Origin: Halieaceae bacterium
GTDB taxonomy: Bacteria; Pseudomonadota; Gammaproteobacteria; Pseudomonadales; Halieaceae
DNA: 45,340 nucleotides
Direction of reading: 5' to 3'
Assembly: GCA_008081075.1 (NCBI GenBank)
Contig: VMDB01000177.1
Coordinates: 1-45,340, forward strand
Position numbers and translations under genes: made by a program. Position 1 is the stretch's first letter. Each line of letters begins with the position of its first letter. Of this stretch, positions 1 through 9,224 are shown piece after piece. The notes under the pieces are model-generated. The model had not been told where the DNA came from and made no database searches. It was given only the letters and a program-made list of their open reading frames with translations.

Positions 1-194
1 CGCCGCTAGATGTGTTTACCTCCGCACTGGAGCAAAGGGTGATGGCCTTTCAGGCTGCGACGGGTTTGGAGGTGGACGGCGTGATCGGCGCACGCACTCT
101 GCAGACACTCAATGATCAATTAGGACGAGGTTGGTGGTCTCCCTCGGCGATTGATCAGTTCAACCTTCGCATTGGGGCTGCGCCATGTCTTTGA
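1..194 (+). CDS. gspA: GspA/ExeA-like ATPase, C-terminal end with peptidoglycan-binding domain (5' truncated by window)
   Basis: Frame is open from the window start (..PLDVFTSALEQRVMAFQAATGLEVDGVIGARTLQTLND..), a typical PG_binding_1 motif; it overlaps the downstream GspB-like ORF. Confidence 0.7.
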   Translation, partial: PLDVFTSALEQRVMAFQAATGLEVDGVIGARTLQTLNDQLGRGWWSPSAIDQFNLRIGAAPCL

Positions 195-1063
195 TCCTTG
201 ACGCATTGGAGCGATCTGAAAGCGAGCAAAGAAATGTGCCCTCCATTTCTGTATCGGATGAAGTTGCAAACGTCTCAGACCAACGTAAGGGTTGGACGAG
301 GGCGCTGGGGCCGGGCGTAGCAGCATTGGCACTGCTGGGTCTTGGGTTTTGGTGGTTTGGGTCGGATGTCGGCACGTCGGGGGAAGGGGCTGAAAGGGGC
401 GCGGTGCAAGCTGACGGGGCCATAAAAGAGAGAGTTCAAGCGCTCGGCCTACCCATTCAACCTCAAGATGCGCGGCAGCCAGTAGCGCCATCAGCAGACA
501 ATTCCTTGCCATCGGCACCAGCACCTCCCTCTTCCCAAGCCGAAGTATTGGGTCGCGTTTCGGTAATCGACTCCAGCGAATTGCAGGCGCTGAATCAAGC
601 GATGTGGAGAGACGCAGAGGCGACTGCTGAATCGATGGTGAGCGAGGGAGGAGAGGAAGCAGATGTTTTGGGGGTCCCCCAATTGCAAGCCGATCCTGAA
701 GAACGGTTGGAGCCGGACCCACTCGCAGTGACCGAGACGTTGGTTACCGAGCCGGCAGTAGATCTGCAAGAGGTGATGCAGCGATTGGCTTTGGAGGTCG
801 GCGAGACCTCACTGCTTCCCCATCCCGTAGCGTTGCTCGATACCCTGACGCAGGCGCAAAAGGATAGTGTACCCACGATTATTTACAGCGCTCATCAGTA
901 CGGCGGGGATGCGGCCTTTGTCGAGTTGAATGGCAACCGACTGAAGGAAGGGGAGCGGGGCGATGGGATTCGTGTCATCGAAATCCTCCCGGATAGCGTC
1001 ATTCTTAATGTTTCGGGAGCAGAGTTTCGACTGAAGGCGCTCAATTCCTGGGTCAATCTTTGA
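185..1063 (+). CDS. gspB: General secretion pathway protein B (GspB/ExeB-like)
   Basis: MSLILDALERSESEQR N-terminus, a single TM segment, and C-terminal GspB domain (ELNGNRLKEGERGDGIRVIEILPDSVILNVSGAEFRLKALNSW). Confidence 0.8.
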   Translation: MSLILDALERSESEQRNVPSISVSDEVANVSDQRKGWTRALGPGVAALALLGLGFWWFGSDVGTSGEGAERGAVQADGAIKERVQALGLPIQPQDARQPVAPSADNSLPSAPAPPSSQAEVLGRVSVIDSSELQALNQAMWRDAEATAESMVSEGGEEADVLGVPQLQADPEERLEPDPLAVTETLVTEPAVDLQEVMQRLALEVGETSLLPHPVALLDTLTQAQKDSVPTIIYSAHQYGGDAAFVELNGNRLKEGERGDGIRVIEILPDSVILNVSGAEFRLKALNSWVNL

Positions 1064-2459
1064 GCTCGTTGTCGCCGCTGTTGAGGCCCAAGAAAGTCAT
1101 CATCGCGTGATACAAGTCTCTCTGTTTCATGAAAGGTTTGAGTAGTTTTGGGTCTGATAGATTGGCGAACAGAGGCACGTTTGCGCCTGTGTGCTCTTCA
1201 CTGAACCCGTTGTTTGTTGCGTAGTTGATCCGCATCACGCTGCCCTCGCGGGTCCTCACCCTTGCCGTGTGTCCGGGGGAATAAATGGGAACGGGGTAGT
1301 CAGAATAGTGGCTTGGTTCTGGCAAAATCTGGGCAGCTTGCGCATGATCTGCAGTGACCATAACGAGAGTGTCATTGTGTTGACCTGCAAATTCCAGCGA
1401 CACTGCCAGCACCTCCTCCAATTGCGCTATCTCGCCGAGTGACCCACACGGGTTTCGCTTGTGGCTTTGCTTGTCGATGGATGCAGACTCCACCATCAGG
1501 AAAAATCCGCTCTCATTACTCGCTGAGAGGTGGCGCAAGGCCGTAGCCGTCATCGAGGCAAGTTCCGGAGTGGCGGCAAATGCCGGATTAGGTTCACATT
1601 CCATTATCTCGGGCGGGGTGGCCTCGCCAAGAAAATCTGACAGACTGTGGAGCCAGCTCGTTTCGGTGGGTGCCGCTCGCCTACCGTCCGAACCCCGCCA
1701 CTTGACCTCGAGATTCTCAGTGTCAAAAAGACCGATGATTGCTTGGTCAGTCTGAATTTCCGACAGTTCGTCGCGGTCAGTGATGACGCGGAAGCCATTT
1801 TTTTCAGCGAGCGAGCGGATCGATTCTCCACTAGCCATTATCTGATTCAAAAACTTCTGGCCGCCGCCAAACAATATGTGTGCTTTGCTGCTGAATAGCT
1901 GCTCGATAATGGAGCCCGGGCCATTATTTTGCTTGGCATCCTGCGGGCAGACAGGTTGAGGCAAACCGTAATAGGTGCTCCCCAGGATTTCTTCTGGACC
2001 CTCGCAGCTTCTCGAGGAGACGTGCGCAAGAAATGAGGCCGGGGTGGCATCGGTGATAGAAGAAGTGGTGACGAGCCCCACCCGAAGGCCAGCCCCAATA
2101 GCGCGCTCGGCGATGGTAGGTAGATCTTCATCAGCGATATCCGTGCCGACTCTGCCCACACTGGTGATCCTGCCCGTCGCGATTGCAGTGGCTGTGTTTG
2201 CGGAGTCCGCAACATACTCGGGCTCGCCCGAGGCCGAGAGGGTTTCTACCTGCACCGCACCTCGAAACGGAAGTCCATCGAGGATGAGCGTCCCGCTCAT
2301 ACCAGTCAGGTAGTTCCGACCCATGGTGACATGTTGATCGTCGAATCCGTCGCCGATGATCAGGATGACATTTTTCGGAGCGGCGATGGTGTTCCACGAG
2401 GTAGTGCAGAGCAATGCCAAGGCAAAGCAGATGACAAGGCGGGAGGGTAAGTGATTCAT
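1053..2459 (-). CDS. Alkaline phosphatase, PhoA family, exported
   Basis: Signal peptide (MNHLPSRLVICFALALLCTTSWNTIAA), nucleophile motif VADSANTATAIATG, metal motifs MVESASIDKQSHKRNPCG, VTADHAQA, HTGANVP. The ORF is open to 2579; ATG at 2459 (or 2474) is the likely start. Confidence 0.88.
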   Translation of the reverse strand: MNHLPSRLVICFALALLCTTSWNTIAAPKNVILIIGDGFDDQHVTMGRNYLTGMSGTLILDGLPFRGAVQVETLSASGEPEYVADSANTATAIATGRITSVGRVGTDIADEDLPTIAERAIGAGLRVGLVTTSSITDATPASFLAHVSSRSCEGPEEILGSTYYGLPQPVCPQDAKQNNGPGSIIEQLFSSKAHILFGGGQKFLNQIMASGESIRSLAEKNGFRVITDRDELSEIQTDQAIIGLFDTENLEVKWRGSDGRRAAPTETSWLHSLSDFLGEATPPEIMECEPNPAFAATPELASMTATALRHLSASNESGFFLMVESASIDKQSHKRNPCGSLGEIAQLEEVLAVSLEFAGQHNDTLVMVTADHAQAAQILPEPSHYSDYPVPIYSPGHTARVRTREGSVMRINYATNNGFSEEHTGANVPLFANLSDPKLLKPFMKQRDLYHAMMTFLGLNSGDNELKD

Positions 2460-2609
2460 CGTTTGTCGATTCATGGTGGGACGGGCGCAGAATAATCCGG
2501 GGTCTTCTGATGCACAATCATCTTTCAAGCGTGGTGCCCGATTTCGATATTTGGGAAAAAGACTCCCGTTATGGCACACTCCGTCGCAAATTTTTTGAGG
2601 TCTGAAGTT

Positions 2610-3929
2610 ATGCCCGCTCTGTTGTCTCGCACCACTGCCTTGTCTGCTGTAGCACTCCTGGGGTCGGCTTTTGCTCCCTTCGCCCTTGCCGAGACGATAT
2701 CTGGTGCAGATACCGCGTGGATGCTGACTTCGACGGCTTTAGTGTTGTTTATGACGATTCCCGGCTTGTCGCTGTTTTATGCGGGATTGGTGCGAGTAAA
2801 GAACGTACTGTCTGTCTTGATGCAGTGTTTTGCGCTGACCGCGCTCATGTCCGTTCTTTGGTTCGTGGTGGGCTATACCCTGGCGTTCGGATCTGCGGGC
2901 GTTGAACAGGGCCCGTGGATCGGTGATTTGGGCAACCTATTTTTGGCGAAGGTATCCATGGACAGTGTCAGTGGGTCAATCCCAGAGACGCTCTTCGTGA
3001 TGTTCCAGTTAACCTTTGCGGTCATCACGCCCGCACTCATCGTCGGTGGATTCGCCGAGCGAATGCGATTTTCAGCCATGCTGATATTCAGCTCTCTTTG
3101 GTTGGTTCTGGTATATGCCCCTGTCTGTCACTGGGTATGGGGTGGAGGCTGGTTGGGTGAAATGGGTCTTCAGGATTTCGCGGGCGGCGCAGTGGTGCAC
3201 ATTACAGCCGGTGTTGCGGCGCTCGTTGCGGCGACGTCTCTCGGTGGCCGTCGGGGGTTCGGTCAGACCGCGATGCCACCTCATAACCTGACTATGACGG
3301 TGACCGGCGCTGGAATGCTCTGGGTGGGCTGGTTTGGTTTCAATGCGGGGTCCGCGGTCGCGGCGGACAGCAGTGCGGCCATGGCTATGTTAGTGACGCA
3401 CCTCTCTGCTGCGTGTGGATCCCTCGCTTGGATGTGCATGGAGTGGATCCGTCATGGAAAGCCCTCGGTGCTGGGTATTGTGACTGGCATGGTCGCCGGT
3501 TTGGGGACCATTACACCTGCGTCAGGCTCCGTGGGGCCAGCAGGTGCGGTCGTGATAGGCCTTTCCGCGGGCGTTGTGTGTTACTTCGCAACGATAACGC
3601 TGAAAAACCGACTGGGTATCGATGACAGTCTGGATGTATTTCCTGTGCACGGTGTGGGCGGCATGCTGGGACTCTTTATGGCGGGAATCTTTTGCTCTCC
3701 GTCACTGGGGTTATTCAGCGGTAATGGGTTTTCTGACGGTGTTGAAGGTATTTCAGGCCAGCTGGCTATTCAGCTCTGCGGGATTGGCGCCACCTTTGTT
3801 TACACCGCAGTGATAAGCTGGGTGCTACTGCGTATCGTGAATGCGCTGGTGTCCTTGAGGGTCGATCAAGAGGATGAGACTGCGGGGCTTGATATCGTGC
3901 TACATGACGAGAGAGGTTACGACCTCTAA
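2610..3929 (+). CDS. amt: Ammonium transporter, Amt family
   Basis: Multi-TM protein with Amt motifs (GADTAWMLTSTALVLFMTIPGLSLFYAGLVR, GGAVVHITAG, DVFPVHGVGGMLG). ORF opens at 2571; ATG 2610 has an SD-like GAGG upstream. Confidence 0.92.
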   Translation: MPALLSRTTALSAVALLGSAFAPFALAETISGADTAWMLTSTALVLFMTIPGLSLFYAGLVRVKNVLSVLMQCFALTALMSVLWFVVGYTLAFGSAGVEQGPWIGDLGNLFLAKVSMDSVSGSIPETLFVMFQLTFAVITPALIVGGFAERMRFSAMLIFSSLWLVLVYAPVCHWVWGGGWLGEMGLQDFAGGAVVHITAGVAALVAATSLGGRRGFGQTAMPPHNLTMTVTGAGMLWVGWFGFNAGSAVAADSSAAMAMLVTHLSAACGSLAWMCMEWIRHGKPSVLGIVTGMVAGLGTITPASGSVGPAGAVVIGLSAGVVCYFATITLKNRLGIDDSLDVFPVHGVGGMLGLFMAGIFCSPSLGLFSGNGFSDGVEGISGQLAIQLCGIGATFVYTAVISWVLLRIVNALVSLRVDQEDETAGLDIVLHDERGYDL

Positions 3930-3943
3930 CACGGGCACTCACT

Positions 3944-5452
3944 TCAAAGCAGGGCTGCGAGCTCTACGGTGACATCTAGTCGCTCAAATGACGGTTGGCT
4001 CTGCTGTATTTCCCAGATCGTCAGGGGATGTGCCTCTCCCCAATCCGCGGGATAGGTCAAGGTGAGGGTCTCGCCTCGTGCGCACACGGCGAGGTCTGGG
4101 ATATTTTCCATTTCTTCCACGTGTTTCAGGATGACCGCCAACCTCAGTAGGATCATCATGCGGGCCACATTTTGTCGCCTGCGGCGGGGAATTGGTTCGA
4201 GGATCTCAGGCCTGATTTTTCCTTTCAGTCCGGATATCAATGCGGCCATGACCTCCTGGTCTTGCTGGGCGAATCCAGGTAAATCACTGTTCAGCACGAG
4301 ATAGGCTGAGTGCTGGGAGTAATTTTTCTGAGATACCGCAACGCCAATCTCATGCAAAGCCGCCGCCCACGTTAGCAGGTCCATTTCGCCGCTGGTTAGG
4401 TGCCATTCCGGTGCGGTTGCTGAGGCTAATGTCTCCACACGGCGACAGACCAAATCAGCGATCGCCGCGTCTACGTTATAGCGTTGCTGCATCGCCACTA
4501 CGGTGCGAGTGCGAACATCCTCATGGTCGAATCTTCCGATCAAGTCATAAATGACGCCCTCTCGCAGCGCTCCTGATGAAGTGCGCATTTCTTCTATTTG
4601 CAGCCCGTCAAAAATACCAAGAGTGATCGCCAGACCTGCGGTTACAACGCCTTTTCGCGTGTCGCTCAGCCCCTCCAGACTGAGTTCGTCAACGTGTCCG
4701 AAAGTCAGGAGTTTTTGCTTGAGTTTCTCGAGGGAATCGCGATCGATACCGTTTTCTCGCCAGCCCGCGCTTGCGATGAGGGTTTCGATTGCTCGGAGGG
4801 TGCCGGAAGACCCGACAGCTTCCTGCCATTGACTACTATGGTAGCCGCGCCGAATGTGCGAGACCTCAATTCGGGCTCGGTGGTACGCGGCGTCGAAACC
4901 ATCGCGATTGATGATGCCGTCTGGAAGGTAGAGTCGGCCATAGGATACGCAGCCCATCTGTAGGCTCTCGAGTTTTTTTGGTTCAAAGCGCTCTCCGAGG
5001 ATGAACTCTGTGCTTCCTCCGCCAATATCGATAACCAACCTGACATTGGCGTCGTCAGACAGAGTGTGTGCTACGCCTAGATAAATGAGACGAGCCTCTT
5101 CACGGCCGTAAATCACCTCAATAGGGGCGTTGATAATTTGTTCCGCTGGTTCGATGAATGCTTGGCGATTCTTGGCTCGTCGTAAAGCGTTGGTGCCAAC
5201 AATGCGAATTTTGTCAGGGCACGTGCTGTCTATCAGTTGCTTGAAGCGTTCCAGACAGGTGAGGCCGCGCTCAATTGCCGTTGTCGTGAGCATGCCCGAT
5301 TCGTCGAATTCACCGAGTTGCACTTTTTCGGCGAGGGCGTGGACCGGTTTTAGCTCTCCAAACTCTGATTTGGCGATCATTAGGTGAAATGAATTACTGC
5401 CCAGGTCGATCGCAGCCAAAAACTGCCCCTCGGTGCCGCTAGTGCCGGTCAC
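3944..5452 (-). CDS. ppx: Exopolyphosphatase / guanosine pentaphosphate phosphohydrolase (Ppx/GppA family)
   Basis: AAIDLGSNSFHLMIA, DIGGGSTEFILG and a C-terminal HD-like region; GTG start at 5452. Confidence 0.9.
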   Translation of the reverse strand: MTGTSGTEGQFLAAIDLGSNSFHLMIAKSEFGELKPVHALAEKVQLGEFDESGMLTTTAIERGLTCLERFKQLIDSTCPDKIRIVGTNALRRAKNRQAFIEPAEQIINAPIEVIYGREEARLIYLGVAHTLSDDANVRLVIDIGGGSTEFILGERFEPKKLESLQMGCVSYGRLYLPDGIINRDGFDAAYHRARIEVSHIRRGYHSSQWQEAVGSSGTLRAIETLIASAGWRENGIDRDSLEKLKQKLLTFGHVDELSLEGLSDTRKGVVTAGLAITLGIFDGLQIEEMRTSSGALREGVIYDLIGRFDHEDVRTRTVVAMQQRYNVDAAIADLVCRRVETLASATAPEWHLTSGEMDLLTWAAALHEIGVAVSQKNYSQHSAYLVLNSDLPGFAQQDQEVMAALISGLKGKIRPEILEPIPRRRRQNVARMMILLRLAVILKHVEEMENIPDLAVCARGETLTLTYPADWGEAHPLTIWEIQQSQPSFERLDVTVELAALL

Positions 5453-5526
5453 GGATAGAGGTCCTTGTGCGTGGCAAAGCCGGTGTCGCGCACTGGCGCA
5501 AGGATTATTGGGTAGTTTGGACTCAT
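5449..5526 (-). CDS. Candidate 25-aa small ORF (MSPNYPIILAPVRDTGFATHKDLYP) between alr and ppx
   Basis: Start forms a 4-nt ATGA overlap with the alr stop and the stop forms a 4-nt GTGA overlap with the ppx start. No homology recognised. Confidence 0.35.
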   Translation of the reverse strand: MSPNYPIILAPVRDTGFATHKDLYP

Positions 5527-6590
5527 TTTCGGTAGCGCCGCGTTGCTCTGCCAGTCATACGCGTGATCAATTCGTACCCTATCGTGCCACAGGCCTCCGC
5601 CACCTCGTCTACGCCCGGATTTTGTCCCCAGAGAATGGCGGGCGTGCCTATCGCCACAGAGCCGCAATCAGTAACGTCAACTGTCACCATATCCATCGAT
5701 ACGCGACCAACCAGAGGAACTTTTTTGCCATTAACGGCCACTGGCGTTCCACTTTGCGCGGACCAAGGGTAGCCGTCTCCGTAGCCCACAGGCAGCGTGG
5801 CGATCACGCTGTCGCGCTGCGCTGTCCAATGACCGCCGTAGCCAACGGACTCTCCAGCGCCCACCTGCCGAAGAGCCATCACGGTTGTGTGAAATTGCAT
5901 GGCCGGCTTCAATGCTGAATTGCTGGTTGATCCGGTGATGAGGCCACCGTACATGGCGTAGCCCAAGCGACCCCAAGTGTCTTTTGCGGCGAGCCCCAGG
6001 CGGCTGGCTGCTGAATTGGAGAGACTCATTTCATAGGGCCAGTCCGACACAATTTCGTGCCACCGGTCCAGCTGGCGCTTGCTAAGGGGGCTCTCGGGTA
6101 GCTCGGCGGACGCTAGGTGAGACATGAGCGTTAGGCGAGCGCAGCCCGCATTTTCCAGTGATCGTCTCACGGTAGACAGCTGTTCAGCCGGGAATCCGAG
6201 TCGATGCATTCCGGTATCGATTTTTATCCACAAGTGAGGCAGCGCATCGCCGCGCGGCAAACACCAGTCGACCTGGGAGTGCTCGTGCAGTGCAAGCCAT
6301 AGATTTTCTTCAGCCGCCAGCGCTACATCCTCAGCCGAGTGCGGCCCCTCTAGGATGAGAATGGGCTTGCCAATACCTGCAGCCCGAAGCGCTAACGCCT
6401 CCTCGGTAAAGGCCACAGCGAAAGCGTCAACTGAGCCTTCAATGTGCTGAGCGACTGGGACGGCCCCGTGTCCGTAAGCGTCGGCTTTGACAACGCCCAT
6501 GAATCGAGTGGCGCCCAGGCTGGTTTTCAGCACGGCGATATTATTGCTAATGGCGCCGAGGTCGATGGAAACAGTGGTAGCTCTGGGCAT
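5523..6590 (-). CDS. alr: Alanine racemase (PLP-dependent, fold III)
   Basis: PLP-lysine motif VKADAYGHG, plus KIDTGMHRLGF, SVGYGGHWTA and GRVSMDMVTVDVTD. Confidence 0.93.
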   Translation of the reverse strand: MPRATTVSIDLGAISNNIAVLKTSLGATRFMGVVKADAYGHGAVPVAQHIEGSVDAFAVAFTEEALALRAAGIGKPILILEGPHSAEDVALAAEENLWLALHEHSQVDWCLPRGDALPHLWIKIDTGMHRLGFPAEQLSTVRRSLENAGCARLTLMSHLASAELPESPLSKRQLDRWHEIVSDWPYEMSLSNSAASRLGLAAKDTWGRLGYAMYGGLITGSTSNSALKPAMQFHTTVMALRQVGAGESVGYGGHWTAQRDSVIATLPVGYGDGYPWSAQSGTPVAVNGKKVPLVGRVSMDMVTVDVTDCGSVAIGTPAILWGQNPGVDEVAEACGTIGYELITRMTGRATRRYRK

Positions 6591-7450
6591 CAGGGAGTGT
6601 CAAATCGATAAAGATGAAAAAGGCGCTGTGCCTCAGCCCAATAATTACCGGGCGTGCCATCGCCGACCGGCTTGCCGTCGATGGCTGTTACGGGTGCCAG
6701 TTCTTTTGTTGAAGAGCTCAACCAAACTTCGTCTGCTGACATAACTGTCTCGCGAGTTACCGGCCCGACTAGCGCCGGCCAATTGGTATGTTTTTCGATG
6801 AGCTCAAGGCACAAACGCCGGGTCACCCCCGGGAGCTTCTCATGGTCCAGTTCTGGGGTGTAGATCTGCCCGTCTTTAACCACAAAGACATTGCAGGCCG
6901 CCGCTTCAGTTAAAAGGTCATGTTCATTGAATAGCAGAACTTCTTCTGCTCCTTCATTAATTGCCTCCATCATATGAAGCACATTTCCGAGCAGCGCGGT
7001 GGATTTGATATGGCATCTGGCCCACCTCGCGTCTGCCCGGGTCACAGTCGTAAAGCAAGTCGCGGTTTCCATGTCGCCAGTTGACGGGGCATTAATAGGA
7101 AAGGTGTAGGCGAATACTGTGGGAATGGTGTGATCCGGGAATGCGTGTTGGCGCTTCTCAGCTACACCACGTGTGATTTGCAGGTAAATGCCTAGGTCAC
7201 CGCTCCCATTGCGTTCGATCAGCAGCTTAAGCACCTGTGAAAGATCCTCATCCGACGGCGTAATGTTCAGTTGAATACCCGCGAGCGAGTGCCTGAGTCG
7301 ATCCAAGTGATACTGAGCGGCGACCATTTTTCCTGCATAGCAGGGAATCACCTCATAGACGCCATCGCCGAAGAGAAAGCCGCGGTCCATGGGCGATATT
7401 TTCGCCTCAAGCAGCGGTAAGTATTCGCCATTGAGATAAGCGATTGTCAT
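6590..7450 (-). CDS. dat: D-amino acid aminotransferase (class IV, D-alanine transaminase-like)
   Basis: YLNGEYLPLLEAKISPMDRGFLFGDGVYEVI, PLP-lysine region CHIKSTALLGNVLHMMEA and LTEAAACNVFVVKDG are class IV DAAT hallmarks. Confidence 0.87.
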   Translation of the reverse strand: MTIAYLNGEYLPLLEAKISPMDRGFLFGDGVYEVIPCYAGKMVAAQYHLDRLRHSLAGIQLNITPSDEDLSQVLKLLIERNGSGDLGIYLQITRGVAEKRQHAFPDHTIPTVFAYTFPINAPSTGDMETATCFTTVTRADARWARCHIKSTALLGNVLHMMEAINEGAEEVLLFNEHDLLTEAAACNVFVVKDGQIYTPELDHEKLPGVTRRLCLELIEKHTNWPALVGPVTRETVMSADEVWLSSSTKELAPVTAIDGKPVGDGTPGNYWAEAQRLFHLYRFDTP

Positions 7451-8301
7451 AGGGAGCCCTCTTGATTCAGCAAGGTAATGATAGCTTCCACCAGCGCACA
7501 GCCGGCGCCTTCCGCAAAACCATCCTCGGTAGCTGTCTTTGCGCCGGTGACTCCATCAACCGCACCAGATTCAACTAGAAGCAGTAGGTCCTTGCGGATA
7601 TCCGCGATGATGTCCGCCCTGTCGTCATTATGGGAGTAGGCTAGGGCGCATACCGCATAGGCCGCCCAATTTGATACGTCTGCCACCACCAACTCATCGC
7701 AAGTGCTGATCGCAGGATGAATATCCAATTCACTTAAAACGTTGAGGGCTTTGCCCATGCCCATTTCATTGCCTCCGTCACCAATCGCTATCGTGGGACA
7801 CTCGGCTAGCTCGAGATAGGCCTCAGCGGGGGTGCAGTCCGCTGAAATGTCCTTTCCTGCCATGTTGTAGTACCGCCCGTCCCGTGCGGCCCCGGGACGC
7901 TCGATACTGATCACGAGATCAGGCGGTGCGTTGTAGTAGAGATTGATCACTGACTCCCGGATTTGCTCTCTGGAGCCGGTGGGCAATTCAAGGCATCGGA
8001 ACGCCGGACTCAGGCATTGGGTGAGGGCGGATTCGGAAAGGATCGTCGGTCGCAGTTGGTGCCGTTCGCAGGCCCGATAGAGTGCCATCGCCCCGGCGGG
8101 CCCATCTGTTTCAAAAGTGCCCGCCACGGGGAAGCCGGTGACGATGTAAGCATTACCCCGCTGCGTTCTCACCAGATGTGCCGCTCGCTCGAGATAGCCC
8201 GGGTCGAGTGCTCGTCTCACGCGACTCATGTGCCGATGGTCATGTTGTATCAGCAGCTGCTCAATCGCTTCGATGGTTTGTGTGATGTTAAGGCCATTCA
8301 C
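7447..8301 (-). CDS. DUF4392 protein, D-glutamate cyclase-like (homologous to the C-terminal part of eukaryotic DGLUCY)
   Basis: DUF4392 motifs (VTGFPVAGTFETDGPAGAMALYRA, IAIGDGGNEMGMGKA, SNWAAYAVCALA); GTG start coupled to pxpC. Confidence 0.8.
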   Translation of the reverse strand: MNGLNITQTIEAIEQLLIQHDHRHMSRVRRALDPGYLERAAHLVRTQRGNAYIVTGFPVAGTFETDGPAGAMALYRACERHQLRPTILSESALTQCLSPAFRCLELPTGSREQIRESVINLYYNAPPDLVISIERPGAARDGRYYNMAGKDISADCTPAEAYLELAECPTIAIGDGGNEMGMGKALNVLSELDIHPAISTCDELVVADVSNWAAYAVCALAYSHNDDRADIIADIRKDLLLLVESGAVDGVTGAKTATEDGFAEGAGCALVEAIITLLNQEGSL

Positions 8302-9224
8302 GATAATTTTGTCTCGATGTAGTGGTGCTCCAACCAGGTGATGCGATCCGCCTCCTGAGGCGTGATGGGGACAAGCTGCACTCGCTGACCAGGTCTGGAT
8401 TGTACTAAGCGCTGGCAGTCTGCTTCGATAACCGCGCCCGCCTTTGGATAGCCGCCAACCGTTTGACGATCATTGAGTAAAATGATGGGTTTACCGTCCG
8501 GGGGTATTTGCACAGCACCATAGCAGGTCGCCTCAGACAGCAGTGACTGAACGCCTGTATTCACCGGATCGCCCTCCAGTGCGATACCCATGCGATTGGC
8601 GCGTGGCGTAACCGAAAATGTCCCATTATCAAGTGCCTGCTTTGCGGCTGGGGAGAAGGCGTCGAACTGAAATCCGGGGACGAATCTCAGTGACAGCAGG
8701 TCCCGGTCTTGCACGGTGATCGGCGTTGGACATTGCGTGACGTGGGGGCGGGTGCCTGAACCCAGGGGCAGGGTGTCACCGTCTCGGAGATACCTGCCTT
8801 CGACGCCGCCAATACGCTCTCTGGGAGACGTGCTTCTACTGCCAAGCTGGAGGGGAGTGTCGAATCCTCCCTCGACGTGAAGATAGCTGTATATGCCTTG
8901 GCCGCGGGGTTTGACGGTGACTACTTGGTTTTCTACGGCTTCTTCGATTTTGCCGCTATCGCGCTCGGTGTTGCCAATGGTAACGACGGTCGGAGCGCCG
9001 GTTACGATGAATCGGCAATTGTGAGATGTGACGAAGGCGAGGTCCCCGTAGGCGAACTCCAATGCGGCTTCATTATCGCCATGTCCAAAGCAGTACTGGC
9101 CTGCGCGCAGCGCATAATTGTCCATGGCGCCGCTGGGAGGGATGCCGTTTCGCTGGTGACCCGCGCGACCGCTATCCTGAATAGTGCTGGCGATGCCCGA
9201 GCGAATGAGTGTCAGTGTTCTCAC
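8298..9224 (-). CDS. pxpC: 5-oxoprolinase subunit C (biotin-dependent carboxyltransferase-like)
   Basis: IRSGIASTIQDSGRAGHQRNGIPPSGAMDNYALRAG and ILLNDRQTVGGYPKAGAVIEADCQRLVQSRPGQRV; GTG start overlaps pxpB stop. Confidence 0.92.
   Translation of the reverse strand: MRTLTLIRSGIASTIQDSGRAGHQRNGIPPSGAMDNYALRAGQYCFGHGDNEAALEFAYGDLAFVTSHNCRFIVTGAPTVVTIGNTERDSGKIEEAVENQVVTVKPRGQGIYSYLHVEGGFDTPLQLGSRSTSPRERIGGVEGRYLRDGDTLPLGSGTRPHVTQCPTPITVQDRDLLSLRFVPGFQFDAFSPAAKQALDNGTFSVTPRANRMGIALEGDPVNTGVQSLLSEATCYGAVQIPPDGKPIILLNDRQTVGGYPKAGAVIEADCQRLVQSRPGQRVQLVPITPQEADRITWLEHHYIETKLS

Noticed and set aside
120-722. 200-aa minus-strand ORF antisense to gspB
   Set aside because: Shadow ORF with Pro/Arg/Ser-rich translation; the GspB frame has clear family motifs.
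5433-5918. 161-aa plus-strand ORF over the alr 3' end
   Set aside because: Antisense to alr and the ppx 5' end; H/R-rich translation typical of shadow frames.
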